From: JBDZUZ01 sp040255445
Lineage (GTDB): Bacteria > Planctomycetota > Phycisphaerae > Phycisphaerales > UBA1924
Assembly: GCA_040255445.1 (NCBI GenBank)
Contig: JBDZUZ010000182.1
Span: 1-6,807 of the forward strand
Length of the DNA: 6,807 bases
Reading direction: 5' to 3'
Position numbers and translations under genes: made by a program
Shown here: one piece after another, positions 1 through 6,232 of the stretch
How the letters are laid out: every line of letters starts with the position of its first letter
Position numbering within the stretch: the first letter of the stretch is position 1
Notes under the pieces: model-generated
The model's database searches: none
What the model was told of the DNA's origin: nothing
Seen by the model: the letters and a program-made list of their open reading frames with translations, nothing else

Positions 1-2
1 GG

Positions 3-1715
3 GCGCGGCTGCACGGCGCCGGGCTGGCGCGTCCCGAGTCGATCACGATCAAGAACGGCAAGGCGGTGGGCAGCGGCTTCCGGGCGATGAGCGTTTCGGG
101 CGGCGAGCGCGGCTCCGACGCCGCGGTGCTGCGGAAGGTGCTCAACGCCGCCGATGAGAAGGCTGAGGAGACGAGTGAGGCCGATGCGGAAGAGGCCGAG
201 CTCCAGAAGGAACTGGCCGAGGTCGTCAGCGAGGAGACGACGGGCAAGCGGATCGACGACCCGGTGCGGATGTACCTCTCGCAGATGGGCAGCATCCCGC
301 TCTTGACGCGCGAGGAGGAGATCCGGCTGGCCAAGAAGGTCGAGACGACGCGGATGATCTTCCGGCGTCGGTGCCTCGAGAGCGATTACGTTGTGGCGCA
401 GGCGGTCGAGATCCTGCGGCAGGTGCATAAGGGCGAACTGCCCTTCGACCGCACCATGCGGATCTCGACGGCGGAGGCGAACGCGAAGGAGAAGGTGGCC
501 AAGCGGATCCCGGCGAACCTGCCGACGATCGAGCGGCTGCTGGAGCTCAACCGCGAGGACTGGGAGAGCGTGGTCGCAGCGCGCGAGGCGGGCGATGAGA
601 AGACGGCGCTCGCGGCCAAGCAGCGGATCGCGGTGCGGCGTCGGCGCGTGGCCGCGCTCACCGAAGAGCTGTGCCTGCGGACGGGGCGGATCATCCCGCT
701 GATGCGGAAACTGCGGTCGATCGCCAAGAAGATGCAGGAGATCGAGAACGAGCTGCGTCGCGCGGCCGATCCCGAGGCGGACCAGAAGCGGCGCAAGTCG
801 CGCAAGCCGGTCCGCAAGTACGACCCCGAGGACCTGGCGGTGATGCGCGAGGAGCTCGACGGTCTGCGGTCGCTGGTGCTCGAGGACCCGGCGGACCTCT
901 TCCGGCGCGTCCGCGAGATCAACACGGTCTTCTGGGAGTACGAGCAGGCCAAGCGCGACCTCTCGGGCGGCAACCTGCGCCTGGTGGTCTCGATCGCCAA
1001 GAAGTACCGTAACCGCGGTCTGTCGTTCCTGGACATCATCCAGGAGGGCAACACCGGCCTGATGCGGGCGGTCGACAAGTACGAGTACAAGCGCGGCTAC
1101 AAGTTCAGCACCTACGCGACGTGGTGGATTCGTCAGGCCATCACCCGCGCCATCGCCGATCACGCCCGGACCATCCGGATCCCGGTCCACATGATCGAGA
1201 CGATGAGCAAGCTGCGGAACATCCAGAAGCAGATCGTGCAGGCGACGGGCCAGGAGCCGACGATCGAAGAACTCGCCGAGAAGGCGGGGATGAGCGCGGT
1301 GGAGGTCCGCCGCGTGATGAAGATCTCGCGGCACCCGGTCTCGCTGGACCGCCCGGTGGGCGAGAGCGAGGACTCGTACTTCGGCGACTTCATCGAGGAC
1401 GACAGCCAGAGCGCGCCGTCGGACGCCGCGGCCCAGGAGATGCTCAAGCAGCGGATCGAGTCGGTGCTCAAGACGCTGACCTACCGCGAGCGCGAGATCA
1501 TCAAGCTGCGGTACGGCATCGGCGATGGGTACACCTACACGCTCGAGGAAGTCGGCCGGATCTTCAAGGTGACCCGCGAGCGGGTGCGCCAGGTCGAGGC
1601 CAAGGCGATCCGCAAGCTGCAGCACCCGGTGCGGGCGCGGAAGCTGCAGGGCTTCGTCGACCGGACGGTGTACAAGGAGGTCCGCGGCGAGACGGCGGAG
1701 GCCGGGTCGCGGTAA
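3..1715 (+). CDS. rpoD: RNA polymerase primary sigma factor (sigma-70, RpoD/SigA type), 5' end probably outside the window
   Basis: This protein directs RNA polymerase to housekeeping promoters. Counting from an in-frame GTG at 66 (549 residues), region 1.2 is at about 63-95 (DDPVRMYLSQMGSIPLLTRE). A charged, helical non-conserved spacer occupies about 96-295. Region 2 is at about 300-370, with NLRLVVSIAKKYRNRG and the promoter-melting motif YKFSTYATWWIRQAI. Region 3 covers about 371-447. Region 4 covers about 455-530, and its DNA-binding helix-turn-helix is YTLEEVGRIFKVTRERVRQV (490-509). The last residues form a short extra tail. The start is uncertain. GTG 66 and ATG 87 both lack a good ribosome binding site. 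The frame stays open, with almost purely G/C third positions, to the left edge, so the gene is probably cut by the window. Region 1.1 is not recognisable in what is visible. TAA at 1713-1715 ends the gene, and no terminator hairpin with a T-run follows. The conserved core makes primary sigma much more likely than an alternative sigma. Confidence 0.93.
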   Translation, partial: ARLHGAGLARPESITIKNGKAVGSGFRAMSVSGGERGSDAAVLRKVLNAADEKAEETSEADAEEAELQKELAEVVSEETTGKRIDDPVRMYLSQMGSIPLLTREEEIRLAKKVETTRMIFRRRCLESDYVVAQAVEILRQVHKGELPFDRTMRISTAEANAKEKVAKRIPANLPTIERLLELNREDWESVVAAREAGDEKTALAAKQRIAVRRRRVAALTEELCLRTGRIIPLMRKLRSIAKKMQEIENELRRAADPEADQKRRKSRKPVRKYDPEDLAVMREELDGLRSLVLEDPADLFRRVREINTVFWEYEQAKRDLSGGNLRLVVSIAKKYRNRGLSFLDIIQEGNTGLMRAVDKYEYKRGYKFSTYATWWIRQAITRAIADHARTIRIPVHMIETMSKLRNIQKQIVQATGQEPTIEELAEKAGMSAVEVRRVMKISRHPVSLDRPVGESEDSYFGDFIEDDSQSAPSDAAAQEMLKQRIESVLKTLTYREREIIKLRYGIGDGYTYTLEEVGRIFKVTRERVRQVEAKAIRKLQHPVRARKLQGFVDRTVYKEVRGETAEAGSR

Positions 1716-1720
1716 GGGAA

Positions 1721-1792
1721 AGTGGTCGCGTGGCCGAGTGGCCGAGTGGTCAAGTGCGGAAGTGCTCGAGTGGACAAGTGCCGGAGTGGAGA
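1721..1792. repeat. Degenerate 8-bp tandem repeat, nine units
   Basis: Nine consecutive octamers begin 6 bases after the sigma factor stop codon. Eight start with AGTG and one with CGTG. The other four positions vary (GTCG, GCCG, GCCG, GTCA, CGGA, CTCG, GACA, CCGG, GAGA). The conserved GTG at fixed 8-bp spacing is clear by eye, and the flanks lose the pattern. Because 8 is not a multiple of 3, any translation through it would repeat every 24 bases, so it is unlikely to be coding. Its function is unknown. It is out of phase with the second repeat block that starts at 1811. Confidence 0.8.
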
Positions 1793-1810
1793 TCACGCGG
1801 ATGAAGCCGT

Positions 1811-1890
1811 CTTCACTTCGTGCCTTCGTGCCTTCGTGCCTTCCCCTCAGTCCCTTTGTCCCTCTGTCCCTCTGTCCCTCTGTCCCTCTC
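1811..1890. repeat. Compound 8-bp tandem repeat, ten in-phase units, pyrimidine-rich on the plus strand
   Basis: Ten octamers run in one unbroken 8-bp register: CTTCACTT, then CGTGCCTT three times, CCCCTCAG, TCCCTTTG, TCCCTCTG three times and TCCCTCTC. Two different unit families are therefore joined without loss of phase. This suggests one array that has drifted or been converted locally. The plus strand is mostly pyrimidine and the minus strand purine (AGAGGGAC-like and AAGGCACG-like units). From memory, similar octamer strings occur between genes in planctomycete genomes, but I cannot check this here. The array ends two bases before a possible -35 element. Confidence 0.82.
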
Positions 1891-1892
1891 CC

Positions 1893-1920
1893 TTGATACC
1901 TCTCCGCCGCTGAATACGCT
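1893..1920 (+). promoter_or_regulatory. Candidate sigma-70 promoter for the riboswitch-TerC transcript
   Basis: TTGATA at 1893-1898 matches five of six positions of the -35 consensus. After a 16-base spacer, TACGCT at 1915-1920 is a weak -10 element (T, A and final T kept). Transcription would begin near 1927, a few bases before the 5' strand of the riboswitch P1 stem at 1934. The position is what the riboswitch requires, but the -10 match is poor and this is inferred from pattern alone. Confidence 0.35.
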
Positions 1921-1933
1921 TCTCCTCTTTCCC

Positions 1934-2041
1934 GTTGGGGAGTAGCGTTCCCGGCCGTGTGCCGGGTCCCGATCGGTCGTCAGCACGGGGCAATCACCCC
2001 CGGCCATCGGGGAGCCGTTTGCGGCTCAATGCGAGACCAAC
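1934..2041 (+). ncRNA. yybP-ykoY Mn2+ riboswitch
   Basis: The conserved elements of this class are present in order. P1 is GTTGG (1934-1938) with CCAAC (2037-2041). The signature loop GGGGAGTAGC is at 1937-1946. P2 is a perfect hairpin, CCCGGC (1950-1955) with GCCGGG (1961-1966). P3 pairs CCCGAT (1968-1973) with ATCGGG (2006-2011) and continues as GGTC (1975-1978) with GGCC (2002-2005). Inside it lies the conserved CGTCA (1978-1982) and a distal GGGG/CCCC stem (1987-1990 with 1997-2000). P4 is GAGCCG (2012-2017) with CGGCTC (2022-2027). The closing GCGAGACC (2031-2038) corresponds to the usual GCAAGACC. Known members bind Mn2+ between the P1-side and P3-side loops and switch on Mn2+ efflux or TerC/Alx-type genes. 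The gene 39 bases downstream is exactly such a protein. No intrinsic terminator with a T-run follows, so control is probably at translation. The class call rests on several compensating stems and motif order, not on a database search. Confidence 0.93.
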
Positions 2042-2079
2042 ACCGCTGTCCCGGCGCCCGGCGCTGAAGGGTTGCGCGC
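2042..2079 (+). promoter_or_regulatory. Probable riboswitch expression platform with ribosome binding site GAAGGG
   Basis: GAAGGG at 2066-2071 lies 8 bases before the GTG start at 2080 and is the only purine-rich site there. Three self-complementary GCGC blocks surround it: 2054-2057, 2061-2064 and 2074-2079. The first two can form a tight hairpin with loop CCG that leaves the site free. The second and third can instead enclose the site in a 9-base loop. These pairings exclude each other, as expected of a translational switch, but which form follows Mn2+ binding cannot be read from sequence. Confidence 0.45.
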
Positions 2080-3387
2080 GTGTTGGATCTGCTCGCCTCG
2101 TTCGCTCCCGCGATCTCGAACCTGCAGTTGCTGGCTCAGGCGGCCGAGCCGTCAACGGCCGCCGCATCGGGCGGGCTCGATCCCAAGTTCTGGGCGTACG
2201 CCGGGTTCATCCTGCTGGTGCTGATCTTCCTCGCGCTCGATCTGGGGGTGTTCCACCGCCACGCGCACGTCGTGAAGTTCAAGGAAGCGATGACCTGGTC
2301 GGTGATCTGGGTCACGACCGGCGTGCTGTTCTCCGGCTTCGTGTATCTGGCGTACGAGAACCACTGGCTGGGCCTGGGCATCGACACGCCCAAGTACGCG
2401 ACGCCGGCGGAGATCGAGGCGGCCGCGAGCGCTGAGGGCGGCGATGCGAAGCCGGGGCAGTCGCTGATCATCCGCGGCGAGGTGCGCGGCTTCGAGGCGG
2501 CCAAGCAGTACCTGGTCGGCTATGTCGTCGAGAAATCGCTGGCGATGGACAACATCTTCGTCATCGCGATGCTCTTCGGGTTCTTCGCGGTGCCGGCCAA
2601 GTATCAGCACCGCGTGCTCTTCTGGGGCATCATCGGCGCGCTGATCATGCGCGGCGCGATGATCGGCCTGGGCGCTGCGGCGATCCTGAAGTATCAGTGG
2701 GTGCTGATCATCTTCGGCGTCTTCCTGCTGCTCACCTCGCTCAAGATGGCCCTGATCAACTCGGAGAGCGACCCGTCGAAGAACCCGGTCGTGCGGATCG
2801 TGCGCAAGTTCTACCCGGTGACGGACTTCTACGACGGGCAGCGGTTCTTCACCAAGCGCACCCTTGCCCCCACCTACAGCGAGGACCCCGCGACCGGCGA
2901 GACAAGGCAGGACCCGCCGCCCGCGGGCACGCTCCGCGCGTCCTACGCCCTCACGCCGCTCTTCCTCGCGCTGATCATGGTCGAGATCACCGACCTGATC
3001 TTCGCGGTCGACTCGATTCCGGCCATCTTCGGCATCACGCCCGACCCCTTCATCGTCTTTACCAGCAACATCTTCGCGATCCTGGGGCTGCGGTCGCTCT
3101 ACTTCTGCCTGGCGGCGCTCATCATGAAGTTCCGGTACCTCAAGCCGGCACTCATTCTGATCCTGTCGTTCGTCGGCGTGAAGCTCCTGCTGCTGTCGAT
3201 GCCGCCCTACCTCCCCCACCTCTTCAACTGGATGGGTTTCGAGTTTGATGCGTCGAAACCGATCAAGATCGACACCACGATCTCGCTCCTGGTGGTGCTG
3301 GGGCTGCTGGGCGGGGCGATCGTCGCCTCGGTCCTGCACCCGGCTAAGCCGGAGGAGGGCGAAGGGGTCCTGCCTCCGACCCCGTGA
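2080..3387 (+). CDS. TerC/Alx-family integral membrane protein, probable Mn2+ exporter or metallation factor
   Basis: This is a 435-residue polytopic membrane protein of the TerC family. Relatives such as E. coli Alx and Bacillus YkoY/YceF export Mn2+ or supply it to secreted enzymes; the old tellurite label is not a good guide to function. About nine membrane segments are visible, near 37-58, 71-91, 142-170, 177-203, 205-226, 287-315, 323-348, 354-374 and 398-418. Family motifs are intact: LDLGVFHR (53-60), EKSLAMDNIFVIAMLF (151-166), VEITDLIFAVDSIPAIFGIT (301-320) and TSNIFAILGLRSLYF (328-342). The likely metal-path acids D55, E151, D157, E302, D305 and D311 are all present. A hydrophilic loop at about 93-140 is longer than I expect. 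The N-terminal 30 residues end in a signal-like LLAQAAEPS stretch, but a cleaved signal is not convincing. The GTG start is set by an in-frame TGA at 2065 and the GAAGGG site. Mn2+ riboswitch control is indicated by the RNA upstream. Confidence 0.92.
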   Translation: MLDLLASFAPAISNLQLLAQAAEPSTAAASGGLDPKFWAYAGFILLVLIFLALDLGVFHRHAHVVKFKEAMTWSVIWVTTGVLFSGFVYLAYENHWLGLGIDTPKYATPAEIEAAASAEGGDAKPGQSLIIRGEVRGFEAAKQYLVGYVVEKSLAMDNIFVIAMLFGFFAVPAKYQHRVLFWGIIGALIMRGAMIGLGAAAILKYQWVLIIFGVFLLLTSLKMALINSESDPSKNPVVRIVRKFYPVTDFYDGQRFFTKRTLAPTYSEDPATGETRQDPPPAGTLRASYALTPLFLALIMVEITDLIFAVDSIPAIFGITPDPFIVFTSNIFAILGLRSLYFCLAALIMKFRYLKPALILILSFVGVKLLLLSMPPYLPHLFNWMGFEFDASKPIKIDTTISLLVVLGLLGGAIVASVLHPAKPEEGEGVLPPTP

Positions 3388-3455
3388 TCGCAACCAACGC
3401 ACCACCCCGGACCGATCTCCTACGGTTGACCTTCCCGCCCGCTGCGGCCTGAGCG

Positions 3456-4985
3456 ATGATCGAGATCTGGGTCCTCTTTCTGGCGCTGGTGATCCTTCTG
3501 GTCGCGATCGACCTCGGGGTGGTGCATCGCCGTGCGCGGGCGATGTCGGCATCGACCTCGCTGCTGTGGGCCTGCACGTGGATCATCGCGGCGATGCTGT
3601 TCAACATCGCCGTCCATCATCTCTACGGGACGCACACCGAGGGCGCGGGGCTCCGAGCCGATGGTTCTGTGCGGCTCACGGGCGAGGAGGCTTCGGCCCG
3701 GTTCGTGACCGCTTTCATGCTGCAGCTCGCGCTGGGGCTCGAGAGCGTCTTCGTCTTCTCGGCGGTGTTCAGGCACTTCGCCGTTCCGGCGGGGTTCCAG
3801 CACCGCGTGCTGTTGATCGGGATCCCTGTGGCGATGATCACCAAGGGGATCATCATCGCCGCGGTGGGCGGGGCGATCGTCGCGGCGGAATGGCCCAAGT
3901 ACATCATCGCCGGGCTGCTGGTGCTCGCAGCGCTGCGGATGCTGCTGATCCGCCAGGATCTGGCCGAGCCGGACAAGAACCTGCTGATCCGCGTGCTGCG
4001 GCGGTTCCTGCCGCAGACCAAGGCGTGGGGCAACCGGCTGATCACGCAGGAGGGCGGGCGGCCGGCGATGACGCCGCTGCTGGTGGCGATGGTGCTGGTC
4101 GAGACCGGCGACCTGATCTATTCGCTCGATGCGGTGCCGGCGACCTTCGCGATCGCCTCCGACCCTTTCATCATCTTCTCGGCGAGCGTGTTCGCGACGC
4201 TGGTGGTGCGGGCAGCCTACCAGGCGCTGCTGCCGCTCCTGGGCTGGATCCGGTACGTCAAGATCGGCCTCGCGGCGGTGCTGATGTACACGGCGTTCAT
4301 GATCGCCTCGCCGCTGGCGGAGCGCATCCCCACGGTTGTCTCGCTGATGGTCGTGATCACCGCGGTGAGCATGGGGATCATCGCCGCGGCGTTGTGGGCG
4401 CCGCGGGGGGCGATGCCGGCGCACTCGCCGCTGGGGCCCGATGCGGAGCGGCTGGCGCGGGGGACGCTGCGGCAGGCGCGCAAACTGATCGTGCTGGTCG
4501 TCGGGATCACGACTGTGGTGGTCGGCGTGCTGATGCTCTTCGGGCCGGGGCCGGGCACGGTGGTGATCCCGCTGGGGCTGGCGGTGCTGGCGACGGAGTT
4601 CGCATGGGCGCGGCGGATGCTCTCGAGCTACACGGGGTACGCGAAGAAGATCGCCGGCCGCGCGAACGAGGCGCTGGTGAAGCGGCCGCGACCGATGCTG
4701 GTGATCCTGATCGCGCTGGGGACGGCGGCCGCGGCGTGGGCGGCGTTCACCTTCGCGCCGCTGCCACGGGGCGTGCTGCTGGGCATCTTCCTGCCGCTCC
4801 TGATCGGGCAGACGGTGTGGGCGGGTCTGACGATCGTGCGGCTGCGGGAGCTGCGGGCCCAGCAGCGGATGCTGGTGCGGCGCGGGGGAGGCGGGGGCGC
4901 GGAAACTACGGAGAATTCGGAACCGGGCATCGATGCCGCGCGTGATGCGGCCGACGCAGCCGCGGCGGCCAACAATCCCGCCTGA
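3456..4985 (+). CDS. Divergent TerC-family membrane protein fused to a PGPGW domain
   Basis: This 509-residue membrane protein has two parts. Residues 1-315 form a TerC domain, with AIDLGVVHRR (17-26), LALGLESVFVFSAVFRHFAVP (91-111) and VETGDLIYSLDAVP (215-228). It aligns along its length with the upstream TerC protein (for example FAVPAGFQHRVL against FAVPAKYQHRVL). E216, D219 and D225 of the second half are kept. In the first half the usual Glu of EKSxxxDN is Gln90 and the Asp is Glu96. Residues about 343-390 match the PGPGW membrane family: a hydrophobic helix, then FGPGPG (362-367), then GLAVLATEFAWARRML (374-389). Two more membrane helices follow at about 412-433 and 438-460. An Ala/Gly-rich, probably disordered tail ends the protein. 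The start is firm, because TGA at 3450 lies in frame just before ATG 3456, although no clear ribosome binding site is seen. The gene lies 68 bases after the first TerC gene with no terminator between. Transport of Mn2+ or another metal is inferred from the family; the altered acids could mean a changed substrate. Confidence 0.87.
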   Translation: MIEIWVLFLALVILLVAIDLGVVHRRARAMSASTSLLWACTWIIAAMLFNIAVHHLYGTHTEGAGLRADGSVRLTGEEASARFVTAFMLQLALGLESVFVFSAVFRHFAVPAGFQHRVLLIGIPVAMITKGIIIAAVGGAIVAAEWPKYIIAGLLVLAALRMLLIRQDLAEPDKNLLIRVLRRFLPQTKAWGNRLITQEGGRPAMTPLLVAMVLVETGDLIYSLDAVPATFAIASDPFIIFSASVFATLVVRAAYQALLPLLGWIRYVKIGLAAVLMYTAFMIASPLAERIPTVVSLMVVITAVSMGIIAAALWAPRGAMPAHSPLGPDAERLARGTLRQARKLIVLVVGITTVVVGVLMLFGPGPGTVVIPLGLAVLATEFAWARRMLSSYTGYAKKIAGRANEALVKRPRPMLVILIALGTAAAAWAAFTFAPLPRGVLLGIFLPLLIGQTVWAGLTIVRLRELRAQQRMLVRRGGGGGAETTENSEPGIDAARDAADAAAAANNPA

Positions 4986-5008
4986 GCCGCGCACGGTTGG
5001 CGCGGCAC

Positions 5009-5014
5009 GAGGAG
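5009..5014 (+). promoter_or_regulatory. rtcB: Strong ribosome binding site GAGGAG that sets the rtcB start
   Basis: GAGGAG sits 9 bases before GTG 5024, ideal spacing, whereas the upstream in-frame TTG at 4997 has no such site. It therefore favours GTG 5024 as the rtcB start. Confidence 0.7.
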
Positions 5015-5023
5015 CGGGTATCC

Positions 5024-6232
5024 GTGGATGACAGCATTCGCATGGAAGGTGTTCCCTGCCGCGTGTGGGGTACGGAGATCGATGAGCAGTCGATCGCGCA
5101 GATGGAGCGGGCGCGGCGTCTGCCGGTGGCGGCGCGGGCAGCGCTGATGCCCGATGCGCATGTGGGGTACGGGCTGCCCATCGGCGGCGTGCTGGCCACG
5201 CGCGATGTGGTGATCCCGTACGCGGTAGGCGTCGACATCGCCTGCCGAATGAAGATGACGGTGCTGGATATCCCCGCGGCGGACCTGACCAAGAAGCACC
5301 GGCGGGACCAGTTGGCCAAGGCGATCGAGGAGGAGACGCGGTTCGGGATCGGAGCGAAGTTCCAGAAGAAGCGCGAGCACCCGGTGCTGTACGCCGACTG
5401 GGACGTCTCGCCGGTCACGAAGTACAACCGCGACAAGGCGGCCGCGCAGCTGGGGACGAGCGGTTCGGGGAATCACTTCGTTGAGTTCGGGCTGCTGACG
5501 GTGTTGGAGGGCGCAGCCGACCTGGGCCTGGCCGAGGGCGAGTATGTCGCGCTGCTGTCGCACTCGGGCTCGCGCGGGACGGGCGCGGCGGTGTGCGAGC
5601 ATTACTCGGACATCGCGATGGGCAAGCACCCGGACCTGCCCAAGGAGGTCAGGCATCTGGCGTGGCTGCACCTGTCGAGCGAGGCGGGGCAGGAGTACTG
5701 GAACGCGATGAACCTGATGGGCGAGTACGCCGCGGCCAATCACGCCTGCATTCACGCGGCAATCGCGAAGCACCTTGGCGTCGATGTGATCGCAGGTGTC
5801 GAGAACCACCACAACTTCGCGTGGAAGGAAACTCATGTGGTGGACGGCCGCGAAGAAGAACTGATCGTGCACCGCAAGGGTGCAACGCCGGCGGGCGCGG
5901 GGGTGCTGGGCGTGATCCCGGGCTCGATGGCGACGCCGGGATTCGTGGTGCGCGGGCGCGGCAACACCGAATCGCTCGCTTCGGCCTCGCACGGCGCGGG
6001 TCGGGTGATGTCGCGCAAGAAAGCCAAGGAGTCCTTCCGCCTGCAGCACTTCAAGAGCACGTTCCAGCACCACAACATCACGGTGCTGTCCGCGGGCAAC
6101 GATGAGGTGCCCTCGGTCTACAAGGACATCCACAGCGTGATGGCTGCGCAGGCGGACCTCGTTGAGACGCTGGCGCGGTTCGACCCCAAGATCGTGAAGA
6201 TGGCGCCGGAGGGCGAGCGGGCGGAAGACTGA
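5024..6232 (+). CDS. rtcB: RtcB RNA-splicing ligase (3'-phosphate/5'-OH RNA ligase)
   Basis: RtcB joins RNA 2',3'-cyclic phosphate or 3'-phosphate ends to 5'-hydroxyl ends, using GTP and Mn2+, in tRNA splicing or RNA repair in the cytoplasm. From GTG 5024 the protein has 402 residues, close to the 408 of E. coli RtcB, so it is full length. Signature blocks in order are MPDAHVGYGLPIGG (42-55), AVGVDIACRM (67-76) with Asp71 and Cys74 as metal ligands, GTSGSGNHFVEF (144-155) with His151, LSHSGSRGTG (178-187) with His180, ENHHNFAWKE (260-269), VHRKGATPA (282-290), IPGSMATPGFVVRG (298-311) and SASHGAGRVMSR (320-331). His323 in the last block is the expected guanylation site. YKDIHSVMAAQADLVE closes the domain. 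GVDIACRM differs from the common GVDIGCGM. A longer form from TTG 4997 is possible. The gene begins 38 bases after the TerC-PGPGW gene and is probably cotranscribed with it. No archease gene is visible next to it. The physiological RNA target is unknown. Confidence 0.95.
   Translation: MDDSIRMEGVPCRVWGTEIDEQSIAQMERARRLPVAARAALMPDAHVGYGLPIGGVLATRDVVIPYAVGVDIACRMKMTVLDIPAADLTKKHRRDQLAKAIEEETRFGIGAKFQKKREHPVLYADWDVSPVTKYNRDKAAAQLGTSGSGNHFVEFGLLTVLEGAADLGLAEGEYVALLSHSGSRGTGAAVCEHYSDIAMGKHPDLPKEVRHLAWLHLSSEAGQEYWNAMNLMGEYAAANHACIHAAIAKHLGVDVIAGVENHHNFAWKETHVVDGREEELIVHRKGATPAGAGVLGVIPGSMATPGFVVRGRGNTESLASASHGAGRVMSRKKAKESFRLQHFKSTFQHHNITVLSAGNDEVPSVYKDIHSVMAAQADLVETLARFDPKIVKMAPEGERAED

Noticed and set aside
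1722..2007. Small open frames on both strands across the repeats and riboswitch
   Set aside because: Their peptides only restate the octamer repeats (for example GTEGQRDKGTEG on the minus strand) and run into a structured RNA.
1950..2027. Stem-loops read as an rpoD terminator
   Set aside because: The hairpins are P2 to P4 of the riboswitch, lie over 230 bases from the rpoD stop and are not followed by T-runs.
2152..3552. Long minus-strand open frame (466 codons) opposite the first TerC gene
   Set aside because: It is a shadow. Its translation is full of Arg, Asp, His and Gln with no motifs, as expected antisense to a GC-rich membrane protein gene, and it also overlaps the second TerC gene.
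4881..4902. G-rich stretch as a G-quadruplex
   Set aside because: Only two runs of five G are present, not four runs of three or more, and it simply encodes a glycine run in the protein tail.
3245..4945. 566-codon plus-strand frame overlapping both TerC genes
   Set aside because: It is in another frame from two well-supported genes, with Arg/Gly/Ala-rich translation typical of GC-rich shadow frames.
2080..4985. Tellurite resistance operon
   Set aside because: The TerC name invites it, but no TerZ, TerD, TerE or TerB genes are present and the riboswitch points to Mn2+.
3420..4994. Long minus-strand open frame (524 codons) opposite the TerC-PGPGW gene
   Set aside because: Same low-complexity Arg/His/Gln/Asp composition and no recognisable domain; the plus strand is clearly coding here.
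4628..6133. Long minus-strand open frame (501 codons) across the end of the TerC-PGPGW gene and rtcB
   Set aside because: It is antisense to conserved RtcB motifs, and its own translation has no domain pattern.
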